DNA from: Carboxydothermus pertinax
GTDB taxonomy: Bacteria; Bacillota; Z-2901; Carboxydothermales; Carboxydothermaceae
Length of the DNA: 55,687 bases
Assembly: GCF_001950255.1 (NCBI RefSeq)
Contig: NZ_BDJK01000013.1
Span: forward strand, 1-55,687
Direction: 5' to 3'
Both the position numbers and the translations under genes were made by a program. The stretch's first letter is position 1. Every line of letters starts with the position of its first letter. The notes beneath the pieces are model-generated. The model did not search any database. It had not been told where the DNA came from and saw only the letters and a list, made by a program, of their open reading frames with translations. Below are positions 8,134 to 14,974 of this stretch, piece by piece.

Positions 8134-8442
8134 TTAAAATAAATTTAGTAAGGTATAGCGATAAGTATAAGTTAGCACAACCGCCACTAAAGTTGTGGCA
8201 GTCCAAAGAACGATTTTGTTTAACTTAGAATTTTTTCCTTTGAAGTAAGTCTCATAAAAGGCATAACCTAAAAATACAAAAGTTATCCCTAAAAAAAAGC
8301 TCCTATAAGGAGCTAGGGAGGCAAAAAAAGAAAAAGATGCTCCTCCCAGGCCTAAGGAGGCTAAAATTACCGGGCCTATTCAAGTAATACATCCTAACAG
8401 GGCAGTAATTACGGAAATAATACTACTTATTTTTTCTTTCAC
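8134..8442 (-). CDS. MerT-like small membrane protein with in-frame UGA (selenocysteine candidate)
   Basis: Reading through one TGA (8380-8382) gives 102 residues with about three membrane segments (near 6-32, 44-64, 76-96). LLGCIT-U-IGPVILASLGLGGA and SLAPYRSFFLGIT match the MerT mercuric-transporter superfamily, whose first helix carries a Cys pair followed by xGP. The UGA occupies the second of these Cys positions, giving C18-x2-U21. Downstream codons stay open to the TAA, and a hairpin suited to a bacterial SECIS begins 19 bases after the TGA. Start: GTG 8442 with AGGAG eight bases upstream, overlapping the last 20 bases of lgt. Alternatives are a point-mutated pseudogene or read error; precise fit to the Cys site argues against both. 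Confidence 0.78.
8342..8360 (-). promoter_or_regulatory. Candidate SECIS element of the MerT-like gene
   Basis: In the mRNA, CCTCC (8356-8360) pairs with GGAGG (8342-8346) around a 9-nt loop containing AGG. The stem starts 19 bases after the UGA, within the usual window for bacterial SECIS hairpins recognised by SelB. Short stem, and the loop G is not in the first two positions, so support is moderate. Confidence 0.5.
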
Positions 8443-9157
8443 CCACTTCACTCCTCTTCCCCAAAACCCTCATAAACCACAGGCTAAAAATAATTAAGAG
8501 AACGCTTAAAAGCTGTTCTAGCCTAAAGGGTCCAACCCAAAAACTATCCATCCGAAAACCTTCGATTATAAAACGTCCCACCGAATACCAGAGAAGGTAT
8601 TTTAAAAAGATTTCCCCAGAATATTTTTGTTTTTTCCGGTTCAGCCAAAGGTAGAGAAAGACCCCAAAATCCCAGAGTGATTCGTATAAAAAGGTGGGAT
8701 GACGCCAAGCACCAGCAATATACATCGCCCAAGGAAGATTGGTAGGATAGCCGTAAGCTTCCTGATTAAAATAATTTCCCCAGCGACCTATAGACTGACC
8801 CAAAATTATGCTTGGCGCAAAAAGATCCGCCAGTTGCCAAAAGGAAAGTTTCTTAATCCGGGTATAAACAACACCTACTAAAAGGGCAGTTAAAATTCCG
8901 CCATGAAAAGCAAGTCCCCCATGCCAAATAGCAGGAATTTCAGCTGGATACTGGCGGTAATAGTCCCAGTTCCAAAGGACATACCAGATCCTAGCTCCAA
9001 TCCAACCTAGAGGAGCCCCGAGTAGAACGAGATTGTAAACATGGTCCTCCTGCACATTTTTCCGCCGGGCTTCTTTTAAAGCAAGATAAGTGCCAATTAA
9101 AACACTTACCGCCATTAAAACCCCGTACCAGCGAATTTCCAATGAGCCGATTTTCAA
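8423..9157 (-). CDS. lgt: Prolipoprotein diacylglyceryl transferase
   Basis: About 244 residues, polytopic. Lgt transfers diacylglycerol from phosphatidylglycerol to the lipobox Cys of prolipoproteins. The family signature GRWGNYFNQEAYG is present, with WHGGLAFHGG upstream and HPTFLYES downstream. TTG 9157 gives the shortest protein, but the frame upstream still reads like Lgt (a VSPIAL segment) back to a stop near 9203 without any ATG/GTG/TTG, so the true start could be a rare codon such as ATT after AAGGAG. It sits between the CcmH-like and MerT-like genes and probably processes the rhodanese lipoprotein of this operon. Confidence 0.92.
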   Translation of the reverse strand: MKIGSLEIRWYGVLMAVSVLIGTYLALKEARRKNVQEDHVYNLVLLGAPLGWIGARIWYVLWNWDYYRQYPAEIPAIWHGGLAFHGGILTALLVGVVYTRIKKLSFWQLADLFAPSIILGQSIGRWGNYFNQEAYGYPTNLPWAMYIAGAWRHPTFLYESLWDFGVFLYLWLNRKKQKYSGEIFLKYLLWYSVGRFIIEGFRMDSFWVGPFRLEQLLSVLLIIFSLWFMRVLGKRSEVGERKNK

Positions 9158-9188
9158 AGCAATAGGAGAGACACCAAAAATAAACCAA

Positions 9189-9653
9189 TTATAAATACTT
9201 CTTCAACTCCTTTTCCACTTCCGTGGCAATTTTTTCATCCACTTTAATATTTTTCTCTTCTTCTATATTTTCAATTTTCCGGCGGTTTTTCACTACTGTT
9301 AATGCCAAAATCCCTCCAGCAATAACTGCAACCGCCGGTATTATCCAGACAGTCGCAAAAAAACCACTTTTAGGCGGTTCTGCTAAAATTTTAGTGCCAT
9401 ATATATCGGTATAAAATTTAATTATTTCTTGTTTTGTTTTACCTTGCTCTAGCATTTGTTTAATTTGATTGCGCATCTCTTCCGCCGAGGAAGCAGGACA
9501 GTCAGCAAGGTTCATACCGCAAAAATCCGGTGCCCAAAAAGTATGGATGACATTGTTTAAAACATCTTTGTCCACTTCTCCAAAAGTTGGAGATAGCCCA
9601 GCCACCAATAGCATAATTAAAGTAATAAGAATAAACAATTTTTTTGCCGGCAA
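9189..9653 (-). CDS. CcmH-like membrane protein with altered Cys motif
   Basis: 154 residues: a signal sequence (about 1-25), an outside domain, one membrane helix near 99-120 and a charged cytoplasmic tail. The segment AEEMRNQIKQMLEQGKTKQE followed by FYTDIYGTKILAEPP-GF closely resembles CcmH/CycL/NrfF, which reduces apocytochrome c haem-binding cysteines. The classical LRCxxCQ motif is replaced by FCGMNLADCP (C45, C52; CxxxxxxC), so the redox target may differ. TTG start with AGGGGGG upstream. No other cytochrome c maturation gene is nearby; in this operon it may act on the selenoproteins or on secreted thiols (inference). Confidence 0.7.
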   Translation of the reverse strand: MPAKKLFILITLIMLLVAGLSPTFGEVDKDVLNNVIHTFWAPDFCGMNLADCPASSAEEMRNQIKQMLEQGKTKQEIIKFYTDIYGTKILAEPPKSGFFATVWIIPAVAVIAGGILALTVVKNRRKIENIEEEKNIKVDEKIATEVEKELKKYL

Positions 9654-9676
9654 AATATTACCCCCCTAAAAAGGCT

Positions 9677-9964
9677 TTAAGCAAGATCCAGGCCATCTAC
9701 CTCCAGGCGCTGAAACATCCATTTACCCTCTAAGTAGATTTTGACCTCATCTTTTACCGCTATTGTATTTTTCGGCACATAAACCTTAATTCCTTCTACA
9801 TCATAAAGATTAAAAAATCTTTCATCCTGGGGTTTACCCACAAACACGGTGGGTAGTTGTTGCACCGGGCATCAGCCACCACCATACGCCATAAACTCTA
9901 CCCTAATGGTATCCCCTTTACCTTCTAAATATTTTTTAGCTTCTTCGGTAAAGATAATGTTCAT
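9677..9964 (-). CDS. HesB-like selenoprotein with GGGUCP motif
   Basis: Translation through the TGA at 9872-9874 gives 95 residues. The N-terminal MNIIFTEEAKKYLEGKG and C-terminal NTIAVKDEVKIYLEGKW blocks resemble the HesB/IscA-related fold, and the centre is AYGGG-U31-C32-P. HesB-like selenoproteins with an adjacent Sec-Cys pair are an established bacterial group. A 7-bp stem-loop starting 17 bases after the UGA meets the usual SECIS rules. Start ATG 9964 has AAGGGAGATGAGAAA upstream. First gene of the operon that also contains the MerT-like selenoprotein. Likely a redox or metal-handling protein in the cytoplasm; substrate unknown. Confidence 0.87.
9835..9855 (-). promoter_or_regulatory. 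SECIS element of the HesB-like gene
   Basis: mRNA stem UACCCAC/GUGGGUA (9849-9855 with 9835-9841), 7 bp, apical loop CGUGUUU with G as its second base, starting 17 bases after the UGA. Distance, loop size and the early loop G fit the bacterial SECIS consensus. Confidence 0.75.
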
Positions 9965-9987
9965 TTTCTCATCTCCCTTTCATAATC

Positions 9988-9996
9988 TTTATACCA
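9988..9996 (-). promoter_or_regulatory. Extended -10 promoter of the selenoprotein operon
   Basis: Minus strand TGGTATAAA (extended -10 TGn plus TATAAA) about 24 bases before the HesB-like start; no good -35. A TATACC...GGTATA inverted repeat (about 21 bases apart) overlaps the -10 and could be an operator. Confidence 0.5.
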
Positions 9997-10058
9997 CACA
10001 AATTTTTTTTGGGGGGTATATTTCTTTCTTATGGCTAAAATCTATCTTTATTAATTAA

Positions 10059-10077
10059 GGGCACCCGCGGGGTGCCC
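10059..10077. terminator. Terminator after the Trx-TrxR fusion gene
   Basis: GGGCACCC/GGGTGCCC perfect 8-bp stem with a 3-nt loop, 20 bases past the fusion gene stop. On the minus strand it is followed by TTAATTAATAAA, a weak U tract, so read-through into the selenoprotein operon is possible. Confidence 0.6.
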
Positions 10078-10096
10078 CTTTTCAATAATACTAAAT

Positions 10097-11377
10097 TTAC
10101 TTTTTGCTTGCAAGGTATCTTTCCACATTTACCGCAGCAATAACCCCGTCCGCAGCCGCAGTTACCGCTTGGCGCACTGTTTTCTGTCGTAAGTCTCCTG
10201 CCGCAAAGACTCCGGGCAAGTTGGTACGCATTTCCTCATCGGTAATAATGTAACCCCAATCGTTCATCTGTACTTGCCCGGCAAATAAGCTGGTTTTGGG
10301 CTGGGTTCCAATGTAGACAAAAACACCATCAGTAGGTACTTTAGAAAGCTCTTTAGTTTTTAAATTTTCAATCACAACACCCGTAACGTGCTTATCTCCT
10401 TCAACTTTCCGTACTTCCGAATCCCAGATAACTTTGATCTTGGAATTGGCAAAGGCTTCTTCCTGAGCCACTTTAGAAGCCTGGAAGTGGTCAAACTGGT
10501 GAATTATCGTAACTTCCGTAGCAAACCGGGTTAAAAATACCGCTTCTTCTACCGCCGAGTTGCCGCCACCAACCACTACTACTTTCATCCCCTGGTACAT
10601 TGCACCATCGCAAGTTGCGCAGTAGTGTACCCCCCGTCCTCTAAAGACGTCTTCCCCTTCGGCAGGAAGTTTTCTGGGCTCTGCTCCGGTAGCTAAGATA
10701 ATGGCTGGTGCTTCGTAGATTTTATCTTCGGTGATAACTCTCTTAACTTCCCCTTCCAATTCTACTTTTAAAACCTCTTTTAAATCGTCAATTTGAGCAC
10801 CAAAAGAAACCGCCTGCATTAACATATTTTGGGTTAATTCTTTACCTCTAACCGTTCCGGGCGTTCCAGGATAGTTAGCGATATGGAAAGTAGTTGCTGC
10901 CTGCCCTCCGGGTACGCTTTCATCTACCACAATAGTTCTAAGCTTAGCCCGGGAAGTATATAAGGCAGCACTTAAGCCAGCAGGGCCCCCGCCTAAAACA
11001 ATTACGTCATATTTAACCGTTTCCGGAACTTCCGGCAGCAATTTTTGGTTAAAAGCTTTTTCCATGGCTTCCCGCAGCTGGCGCTTTGAAATATATCCGG
11101 TAAGCCGTTCGCCCACTTCTCGACCGTTGACATAAAATAGAACCGTGGGGCTTCCTTTGACCCCCAGTTTCTCGGCCAAGGGGCGGTTTTGCTGGCGAAA
11201 GATTTTCACAAACTTAAACTTGTCCCCATACTGCCCGGCAAGTTTTTCATAAGCTGGTGCTAACGCTTCACAAGGTGGACAATCTTCCGAATAAAAATCC
11301 ACAACTACCGGTATATTACTTTTTACTACTACTTCCTCAAACTGTTCTTGATTTAAATAGATAACTTTTTCGCTCAT
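10097..11377 (-). CDS. Thioredoxin-thioredoxin reductase fusion protein
   Basis: A 426-residue fusion. Residues 1-110 are a thioredoxin domain with CPPC at 33-36 and the cis-Pro of KGSPTVLF. Residues 122-426 are a thioredoxin reductase-type flavoprotein with FAD motif GGGPAG (129-134), redox-active CATC (253-256), second Rossmann GGGNSA (270-275) and C-terminal FAAGDLR. The HRRxxxR motif that binds the NADPH 2'-phosphate is replaced by HQFDHFQ, so NADPH may not be the donor. Domain order (Trx first) is the reverse of the known mycobacterial TrxR-Trx fusion. It is the last gene of the operon with the radical SAM peptide cluster and may be its reductant. Confidence 0.93.
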   Translation of the reverse strand: MSEKVIYLNQEQFEEVVVKSNIPVVVDFYSEDCPPCEALAPAYEKLAGQYGDKFKFVKIFRQQNRPLAEKLGVKGSPTVLFYVNGREVGERLTGYISKRQLREAMEKAFNQKLLPEVPETVKYDVIVLGGGPAGLSAALYTSRAKLRTIVVDESVPGGQAATTFHIANYPGTPGTVRGKELTQNMLMQAVSFGAQIDDLKEVLKVELEGEVKRVITEDKIYEAPAIILATGAEPRKLPAEGEDVFRGRGVHYCATCDGAMYQGMKVVVVGGGNSAVEEAVFLTRFATEVTIIHQFDHFQASKVAQEEAFANSKIKVIWDSEVRKVEGDKHVTGVVIENLKTKELSKVPTDGVFVYIGTQPKTSLFAGQVQMNDWGYIITDEEMRTNLPGVFAAGDLRQKTVRQAVTAAADGVIAAVNVERYLASKK

Positions 11378-11402
11378 TGTACCTCTCCCCCTTTGGGTCT
11401 TT

Positions 11403-11546
11403 TTATAATTTTTGCTTTATTTTTTCCAGGGTTTCGCAATCAGGGCAACCGCTTTCTACTCCCCCGGCTTTACAAGCTTTAAGACAATAGTCAATTGCTT
11501 TTAAAAGAACTTCTTTTTCTGCTGGTGTTAAAACTACCTCGGTCAT
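11403..11546 (-). CDS. Tiny double-Cys-pair protein (hypothetical)
   Basis: A 47-residue open frame with four cysteines (C21, C25, C34, C37): CLKAC then CPDC. It is not recognised as a named family. ATG 11546 has GGGGGC seven bases upstream; an ATG two codons earlier is too close to that site. It lies 50 bases after the DUF5714-like gene and 25 bases before the Trx-TrxR fusion in the same operon, so it may be a small metal- or Fe-S-binding protein or a thiol substrate of the fusion. Confidence 0.65.
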   Translation of the reverse strand: MTEVVLTPAEKEVLLKAIDYCLKACKAGGVESGCPDCETLEKIKQKL

Positions 11547-11596
11547 TTTCATGCCCCCTGTGATATTTTTTCGTAGTTTTTCCGGAAATTAAAAGT

Positions 11597-12289
11597 TTAT
11601 CCCGGATAAAAGGGGCATTTTTCTTTTAAACATTCTTTATTTCTTTTACTAAACATACATTTTGGTTTCATGGAAGGAAATTTTACCCCAGTAATTTCTT
11701 CTAAAATTTTGGCACCGTTAATAAGACTTATATATGCTGTCCTTTTACAGCACCGCGGCCCTCCCAAAGCTCCAATTTTTTGCAGGATTTTTCCGGTCGC
11801 TTTATTAACTTCTCCCCAACTTTCCCGGGAAAGGGGGGTTGTGCCGAAGATTACCGAAAAAGCAATTCCTATGCCCAGGGCTGCACTACAGGCCCCCCAA
11901 AGCCCACAACTACCACCAATTAATTGCTTGGCCCTGGTTACTGCATCCCTAATAGCCTTTGGGTTTTTTGGGCCGGTTAAATTTTGATAAGCTGCCACCA
12001 AGCTTGCAGCGGTTAAAGCATGATGCTCCGGTCCGTGCATGGGAAAGCCCGGTACCTGGGCAATAAACTCAAAAATGTCTACAGGGTTTTTCTCAAAAGT
12101 ATTTTGGCAATAGTTGGTAATAGTTTTTAAATGCTCTCCCCGGTGGCAGTCACTGCAAACAAAGTGTCCTTGACTGCACTGGGCCTGGCTTAATTCTTCC
12201 TTACCGCAAATAAGACATTTTTTTAAGGTTGGTTCTTTTTCATAGCTAAGTTCTGCACCACATACCAGGCAACCTTCGGCATACGCCAT
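11597..12289 (-). CDS. DUF5714-like cysteine-rich protein
   Basis: 230 residues. The N-terminus has zinc-ribbon-like pairs (GCLVCG, CLICG, then CSQGHFVCSDCH), the centre has MHGPEHHALTAASLVAAY and GGSCGLWGACSAALGIGIAFS, and the end has GGPRCCKR and CMFSKRNKECLKEKCPFYPG. This resembles DUF5714 proteins, often encoded beside methyltransferases and radical SAM genes in anaerobes. The HGPEHH and GxCGxxGxC stretches look like a metal or Fe-S site. No function is known to me. Its ATG follows the radical SAM stop by one base, pointing to a tight functional link. Confidence 0.7.
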   Translation of the reverse strand: MAYAEGCLVCGAELSYEKEPTLKKCLICGKEELSQAQCSQGHFVCSDCHRGEHLKTITNYCQNTFEKNPVDIFEFIAQVPGFPMHGPEHHALTAASLVAAYQNLTGPKNPKAIRDAVTRAKQLIGGSCGLWGACSAALGIGIAFSVIFGTTPLSRESWGEVNKATGKILQKIGALGGPRCCKRTAYISLINGAKILEEITGVKFPSMKPKCMFSKRNKECLKEKCPFYPG

Positions 12290-12290
12290 T

Positions 12291-13649
12291 TTATTCCTCT
12301 CCTAATGCCTTTATTTCTTCGTTATAATAATTAACCCCAATTTCCCAAAGTTCGCGAAGGGGGCGACAGTCGGGAGCAAACACCGTTTTTTCCCGGTTAT
12401 AGGCAACCGTTCCGCATCCACCCCCGCACAGGAGAGCTACTTCGCAATCGCGACACTTGGGAATGGTTAAGATTGACCTTTGTTGCCAGGGCTTAATTTT
12501 CTCTTCCCATAGTTTTACTTCGGGATAAAAGGTACCTACCATAAATTCATCCCGGCCAACATTGGCTGTGCAACCGTAAATCTTACCCTGGTAGTCAAAG
12601 GCCCACTCTTTTTTCAAGGCCGGGCAGTTATCGTAAGTAGGAAATGGCATTTCCCCATTATCCACCAAATACTTTACGCCTTTAAATTCCGGGAGGTGAA
12701 ATTTTTGGAGTATTGGATATTCTTTGGAAAGTTTCGCGTACTCCGCCCATAGGGACAGGCGGTCAAAGAGGCTTTGACTCTCATCCTGACACTCGAAAAG
12801 CTCATAATTTCGCCCAATTTGGGTTTTAAATTTACTTTTTGGCAAATCCAAAAAGCCCTTGTCCTCTAAAATTTTTGCTAAATCCACTAAAGTAATGAGG
12901 TTACTTTTATCCACCACTGCCCGCAAGTTTATCGGTATACCCGCCTCTTTTAAAAGAAGCATTCCTTCAAAAATCCGGGCAAAAGTTTTACCGCCACCTT
13001 TGGTAATCCGCCGTTGGTCATGAATTTCCGGTGGCCCGTCAACGGTAATTTGAACCTCCCGTATAACACCTTTAGTTAAAATTGGCATATATTCCTTAAG
13101 AGCATAACCGTTTGTAACTATTGAAACTTCATAACCGTTAATTTTAGCTTGATAAAGAAAGTAAGCTATTACTTCCTTTTGGTACTCCGAATCAATTAAT
13201 GGCTCTCCACCAAAGAGGGTTAAAAACGGTTTTTCGGGCTCGTTTTTAAAGTTTTGGTTTACATAACTAAAAAAGGCGTCTAAAACTTCTTTCGTTGGTA
13301 AGTCTTTTTTATCTTTTATCCCCTGCTGAAAGCAGTAGCTGCAGGCTAAGTTACAGTTATACGTTGGCGCAAAAAAGATCTGGGTCGGTGATGTCTTACT
13401 TATTTCTAAAAATTCCTGATAGGTTTCTAAAAGCTTTTTCTCCTCAAGTTCCCGGTTTTGGTATATATAGCCTCTTTCCTCTAGATAGGCGGTAAATTGC
13501 CGGTCAAAATTTTTAGAGGAGCCTTTTCTTAGCTCCTCTAAGTCGTTAAGATCTTTTTCTTCCAGCAAGTCCACCGCTCCGGAAAGAGGATTTAAAAGTA
13601 AGTATCTATCCTCAAAAGGTAAAACTAAATTATATTTACTGTAATACAT
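12291..13649 (-). CDS. Radical SAM/SPASM peptide maturase
   Basis: 452 residues. An N-terminal region of about 95 residues (peptide-binding, RRE-like position) precedes the radical SAM core with CNLACSYC (CxxxCxxC) for the catalytic 4Fe-4S cluster, GGEP and the VTNGY/QITVDGPPEIHD blocks. The C-terminal SPASM domain is complete: a Cys, then GKIYGC, then CRDCEVALLCGGGC (CX2CX5CX3C) and a final PDC, so two auxiliary clusters are expected. This is the architecture of enzymes that crosslink RiPP precursors (SCIFF/ranthipeptide-type thioether or sactipeptide). ATG 13649 follows GAGGAGAAAAA; longer frames upstream overlap the peptide gene and are rejected. Confidence 0.92.
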   Translation of the reverse strand: MYYSKYNLVLPFEDRYLLLNPLSGAVDLLEEKDLNDLEELRKGSSKNFDRQFTAYLEERGYIYQNRELEEKKLLETYQEFLEISKTSPTQIFFAPTYNCNLACSYCFQQGIKDKKDLPTKEVLDAFFSYVNQNFKNEPEKPFLTLFGGEPLIDSEYQKEVIAYFLYQAKINGYEVSIVTNGYALKEYMPILTKGVIREVQITVDGPPEIHDQRRITKGGGKTFARIFEGMLLLKEAGIPINLRAVVDKSNLITLVDLAKILEDKGFLDLPKSKFKTQIGRNYELFECQDESQSLFDRLSLWAEYAKLSKEYPILQKFHLPEFKGVKYLVDNGEMPFPTYDNCPALKKEWAFDYQGKIYGCTANVGRDEFMVGTFYPEVKLWEEKIKPWQQRSILTIPKCRDCEVALLCGGGCGTVAYNREKTVFAPDCRPLRELWEIGVNYYNEEIKALGEE

Positions 13650-13678
13650 TTTTTCTCCTCTTTTCCGGGGTAAGATTA

Positions 13679-13786
13679 TTAGTCGTGGCAGCCCGCTACC
13701 ACCTTGGAAGTCTTGGAGCAGCACTGAGCGCAACCAAGATTGTAATCACATTTGGCGGTTTGTTTTCTGGTAATTGCTTTCATCAT
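13679..13786 (-). CDS. Cys-rich putative RiPP precursor peptide
   Basis: A 35-residue frame (34 from the second ATG) with five cysteines at 13, 19, 22, 23 and 33. The first twelve residues are basic and Cys-free (leader-like), the rest is the Cys-rich core with CAQCC and a C-terminal AGCHD. A full GGAGG ribosome site precedes it and it starts one base after the stop of the ArsM-like methyltransferase, so translation is coupled. The radical SAM/SPASM gene starts 29 bases after its stop. The Cys spacing does not match SCIFF (six Cys in forty-five) or other precursors I know. A metallothionein-like peptide is the main alternative. Confidence 0.75.
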   Translation of the reverse strand: MMKAITRKQTAKCDYNLGCAQCCSKTSKVVAGCHD

Positions 13787-13787
13787 T

Positions 13788-14402
13788 TCACCTCCTTTTC
13801 TTGGTGCCTTTAATAGTTAAACTGGCAAAAGGATAGCCATTTTTTTGATATTCCCGCCGTTTTAAGATTTCTAATTTAAATCCTGCTTCCTCAATATAAC
13901 GTAAATATTTAGATTCTTCTTCAGCTCCAGCAAAACATTGAGCCCAGAGTTCCTCATCCTTTTTTATCTCCGGTGGAAGTTCTACCAGGCTTACCGGGTC
14001 AGATACCACAAAATAGCCATCGGCTTTTAAAACCCGGTAAATTTCTTGATAAACTTTAAGTTTATCCCGGGCGTGATTTAGGGCGCAGTTGGAAAGTATC
14101 ACATCAAAACTTTCGGCAATAAAAGGCAGGTGCTCAATTTCTCCTCTTACAAACAAAACATTATTAACGCCCTGTTCTTTTGCCTGCCTTAATCCCTTTT
14201 CTAAAAGTTTTTCAGTAATATCAAGACCTACCACAAGGCCTGGAGCTACAATTTTTGCCGCTTTTATCGTTTCCTGGCCGTTACCACACCCCAAGTCTAA
14301 AACTGTCATGCCAGGTTTTAAACTTCCCACCGCCAGGTTATTGCCACAGGAGAGCCCTTCTCCGGATTCTTTTTCATACCGGGCAATTATTTTCTCAAGC
14401 AT
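13788..14402 (-). CDS. ArsM-like SAM-dependent methyltransferase
   Basis: 204 residues. SAM motif I VLDLGCGNG (residues 34-42) and GLDIT, then SNCALNHARDKL and WAQCFAGA. The upstream SCGNNLAVGSLKPG and the two Cys contexts (SNC at 106, QCFAGA at 156) correspond to segments conserved in arsenite methyltransferase ArsM, whose cysteines bind As(III). Lengthwise it lacks the usual ArsM C-terminal extension. It may methylate arsenic/selenium or, given its coupling to the peptide gene, a thiol of the peptide. Function is open; family resemblance is fairly clear. Confidence 0.78.
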   Translation of the reverse strand: MLEKIIARYEKESGEGLSCGNNLAVGSLKPGMTVLDLGCGNGQETIKAAKIVAPGLVVGLDITEKLLEKGLRQAKEQGVNNVLFVRGEIEHLPFIAESFDVILSNCALNHARDKLKVYQEIYRVLKADGYFVVSDPVSLVELPPEIKKDEELWAQCFAGAEEESKYLRYIEEAGFKLEILKRREYQKNGYPFASLTIKGTKKRR

Positions 14403-14411
14403 AATTACCCC

Positions 14412-14603
14412 CTAATTGGTAAGGTCAATAGCGTTATAGGGGCAGAATTTTCGGCAATAACCGCAGCCCTGGCAGGACGGTCCCACATAATATTCGTCAT
14501 CTTCTTTAACAATAGCATAAGCTGGACAATTCTGCTGGGGCAGGCAAACTTCACAATTTTGGCACCGCTCATAAATTATTACCGCTTGCTTTTTTGCAAA
14601 CAC
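14412..14603 (-). CDS. Small 2[4Fe-4S]-type ferredoxin
   Basis: 63 residues with two cysteine sets: CQNCEVCLPQQNCPAYAI and CQGCGYCRKFCPYNAI, each followed by a ferredoxin-like Pro. Expected to carry two 4Fe-4S clusters and deliver low-potential electrons, for example to the radical SAM enzyme three genes downstream. GTG start with AGGGAG seven bases upstream; 9 bases separate it from the ArsM-like gene. Confidence 0.85.
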   Translation of the reverse strand: MFAKKQAVIIYERCQNCEVCLPQQNCPAYAIVKEDDEYYVGPSCQGCGYCRKFCPYNAIDLTN

Positions 14604-14635
14604 TGTAAATCTCCCTTTTCTCTTTTTTAGAATAC

Positions 14636-14959
14636 TTACTTCGCTAAAGCTCTTTCTAACTTTTCCCGAAAAACATTTTCCGGCTGGTAGCCAATAATAG
14701 TGTCAAGCACTTTTCCATCTTTAAAGAGCATGATGGTAGGAATACTCATAATCCCCAAAGCAATAGCCGTCTCCCGGTTTTCATCAACATTTAATTTACC
14801 AACTTTGACTTTACCCAGGTAGTCAATGGCAAGCCGTTCAATAATAGGCGCCACCATCCGGCAAGGGGCGCACCATTCGGCCCAAAAATCAACTAAAACC
14901 GGCATTTGGGAATTTATGACTTCCTCTTCAAAATTAGCATCGGTAAATTTTAAAACCAT
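14636..14959 (-). CDS. trxA: Thioredoxin
   Basis: 107 residues, standard thioredoxin length and fold: DFWAEWCAPC (redox Cys 30 and 33; Ala replaces the usual Gly of WCGPC), VDENRETA and SIPTIMLFKDG with the cis-Pro. A general cytoplasmic disulfide reductant, here co-transcribed with ferredoxin, methyltransferases and the radical SAM peptide cluster; the Trx-TrxR fusion at the end of the operon is the likely recycling enzyme. Confidence 0.95.
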   Translation of the reverse strand: MVLKFTDANFEEEVINSQMPVLVDFWAEWCAPCRMVAPIIERLAIDYLGKVKVGKLNVDENRETAIALGIMSIPTIMLFKDGKVLDTIIGYQPENVFREKLERALAK

Positions 14960-14974
14960 TTGTTTCTCCTCCTT

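Noticed and set aside
8117-8206. Longer rhodanese protein starting near 8206
   Set aside because: The extra N-terminus overlaps the MerT-like gene in another frame and would bury the lipoprotein signal; TTG 8116 has the ribosome site.
9849-10058. Plus-strand frame starting with a CC-containing segment
   Set aside because: It is antisense to the HesB-like selenoprotein gene, has no ribosome site or family resemblance.
13650-13733. Longer radical SAM protein starting near 13733
   Set aside because: The extension overlaps the peptide gene in another frame, and ATG 13649 has its own GAGGAG.
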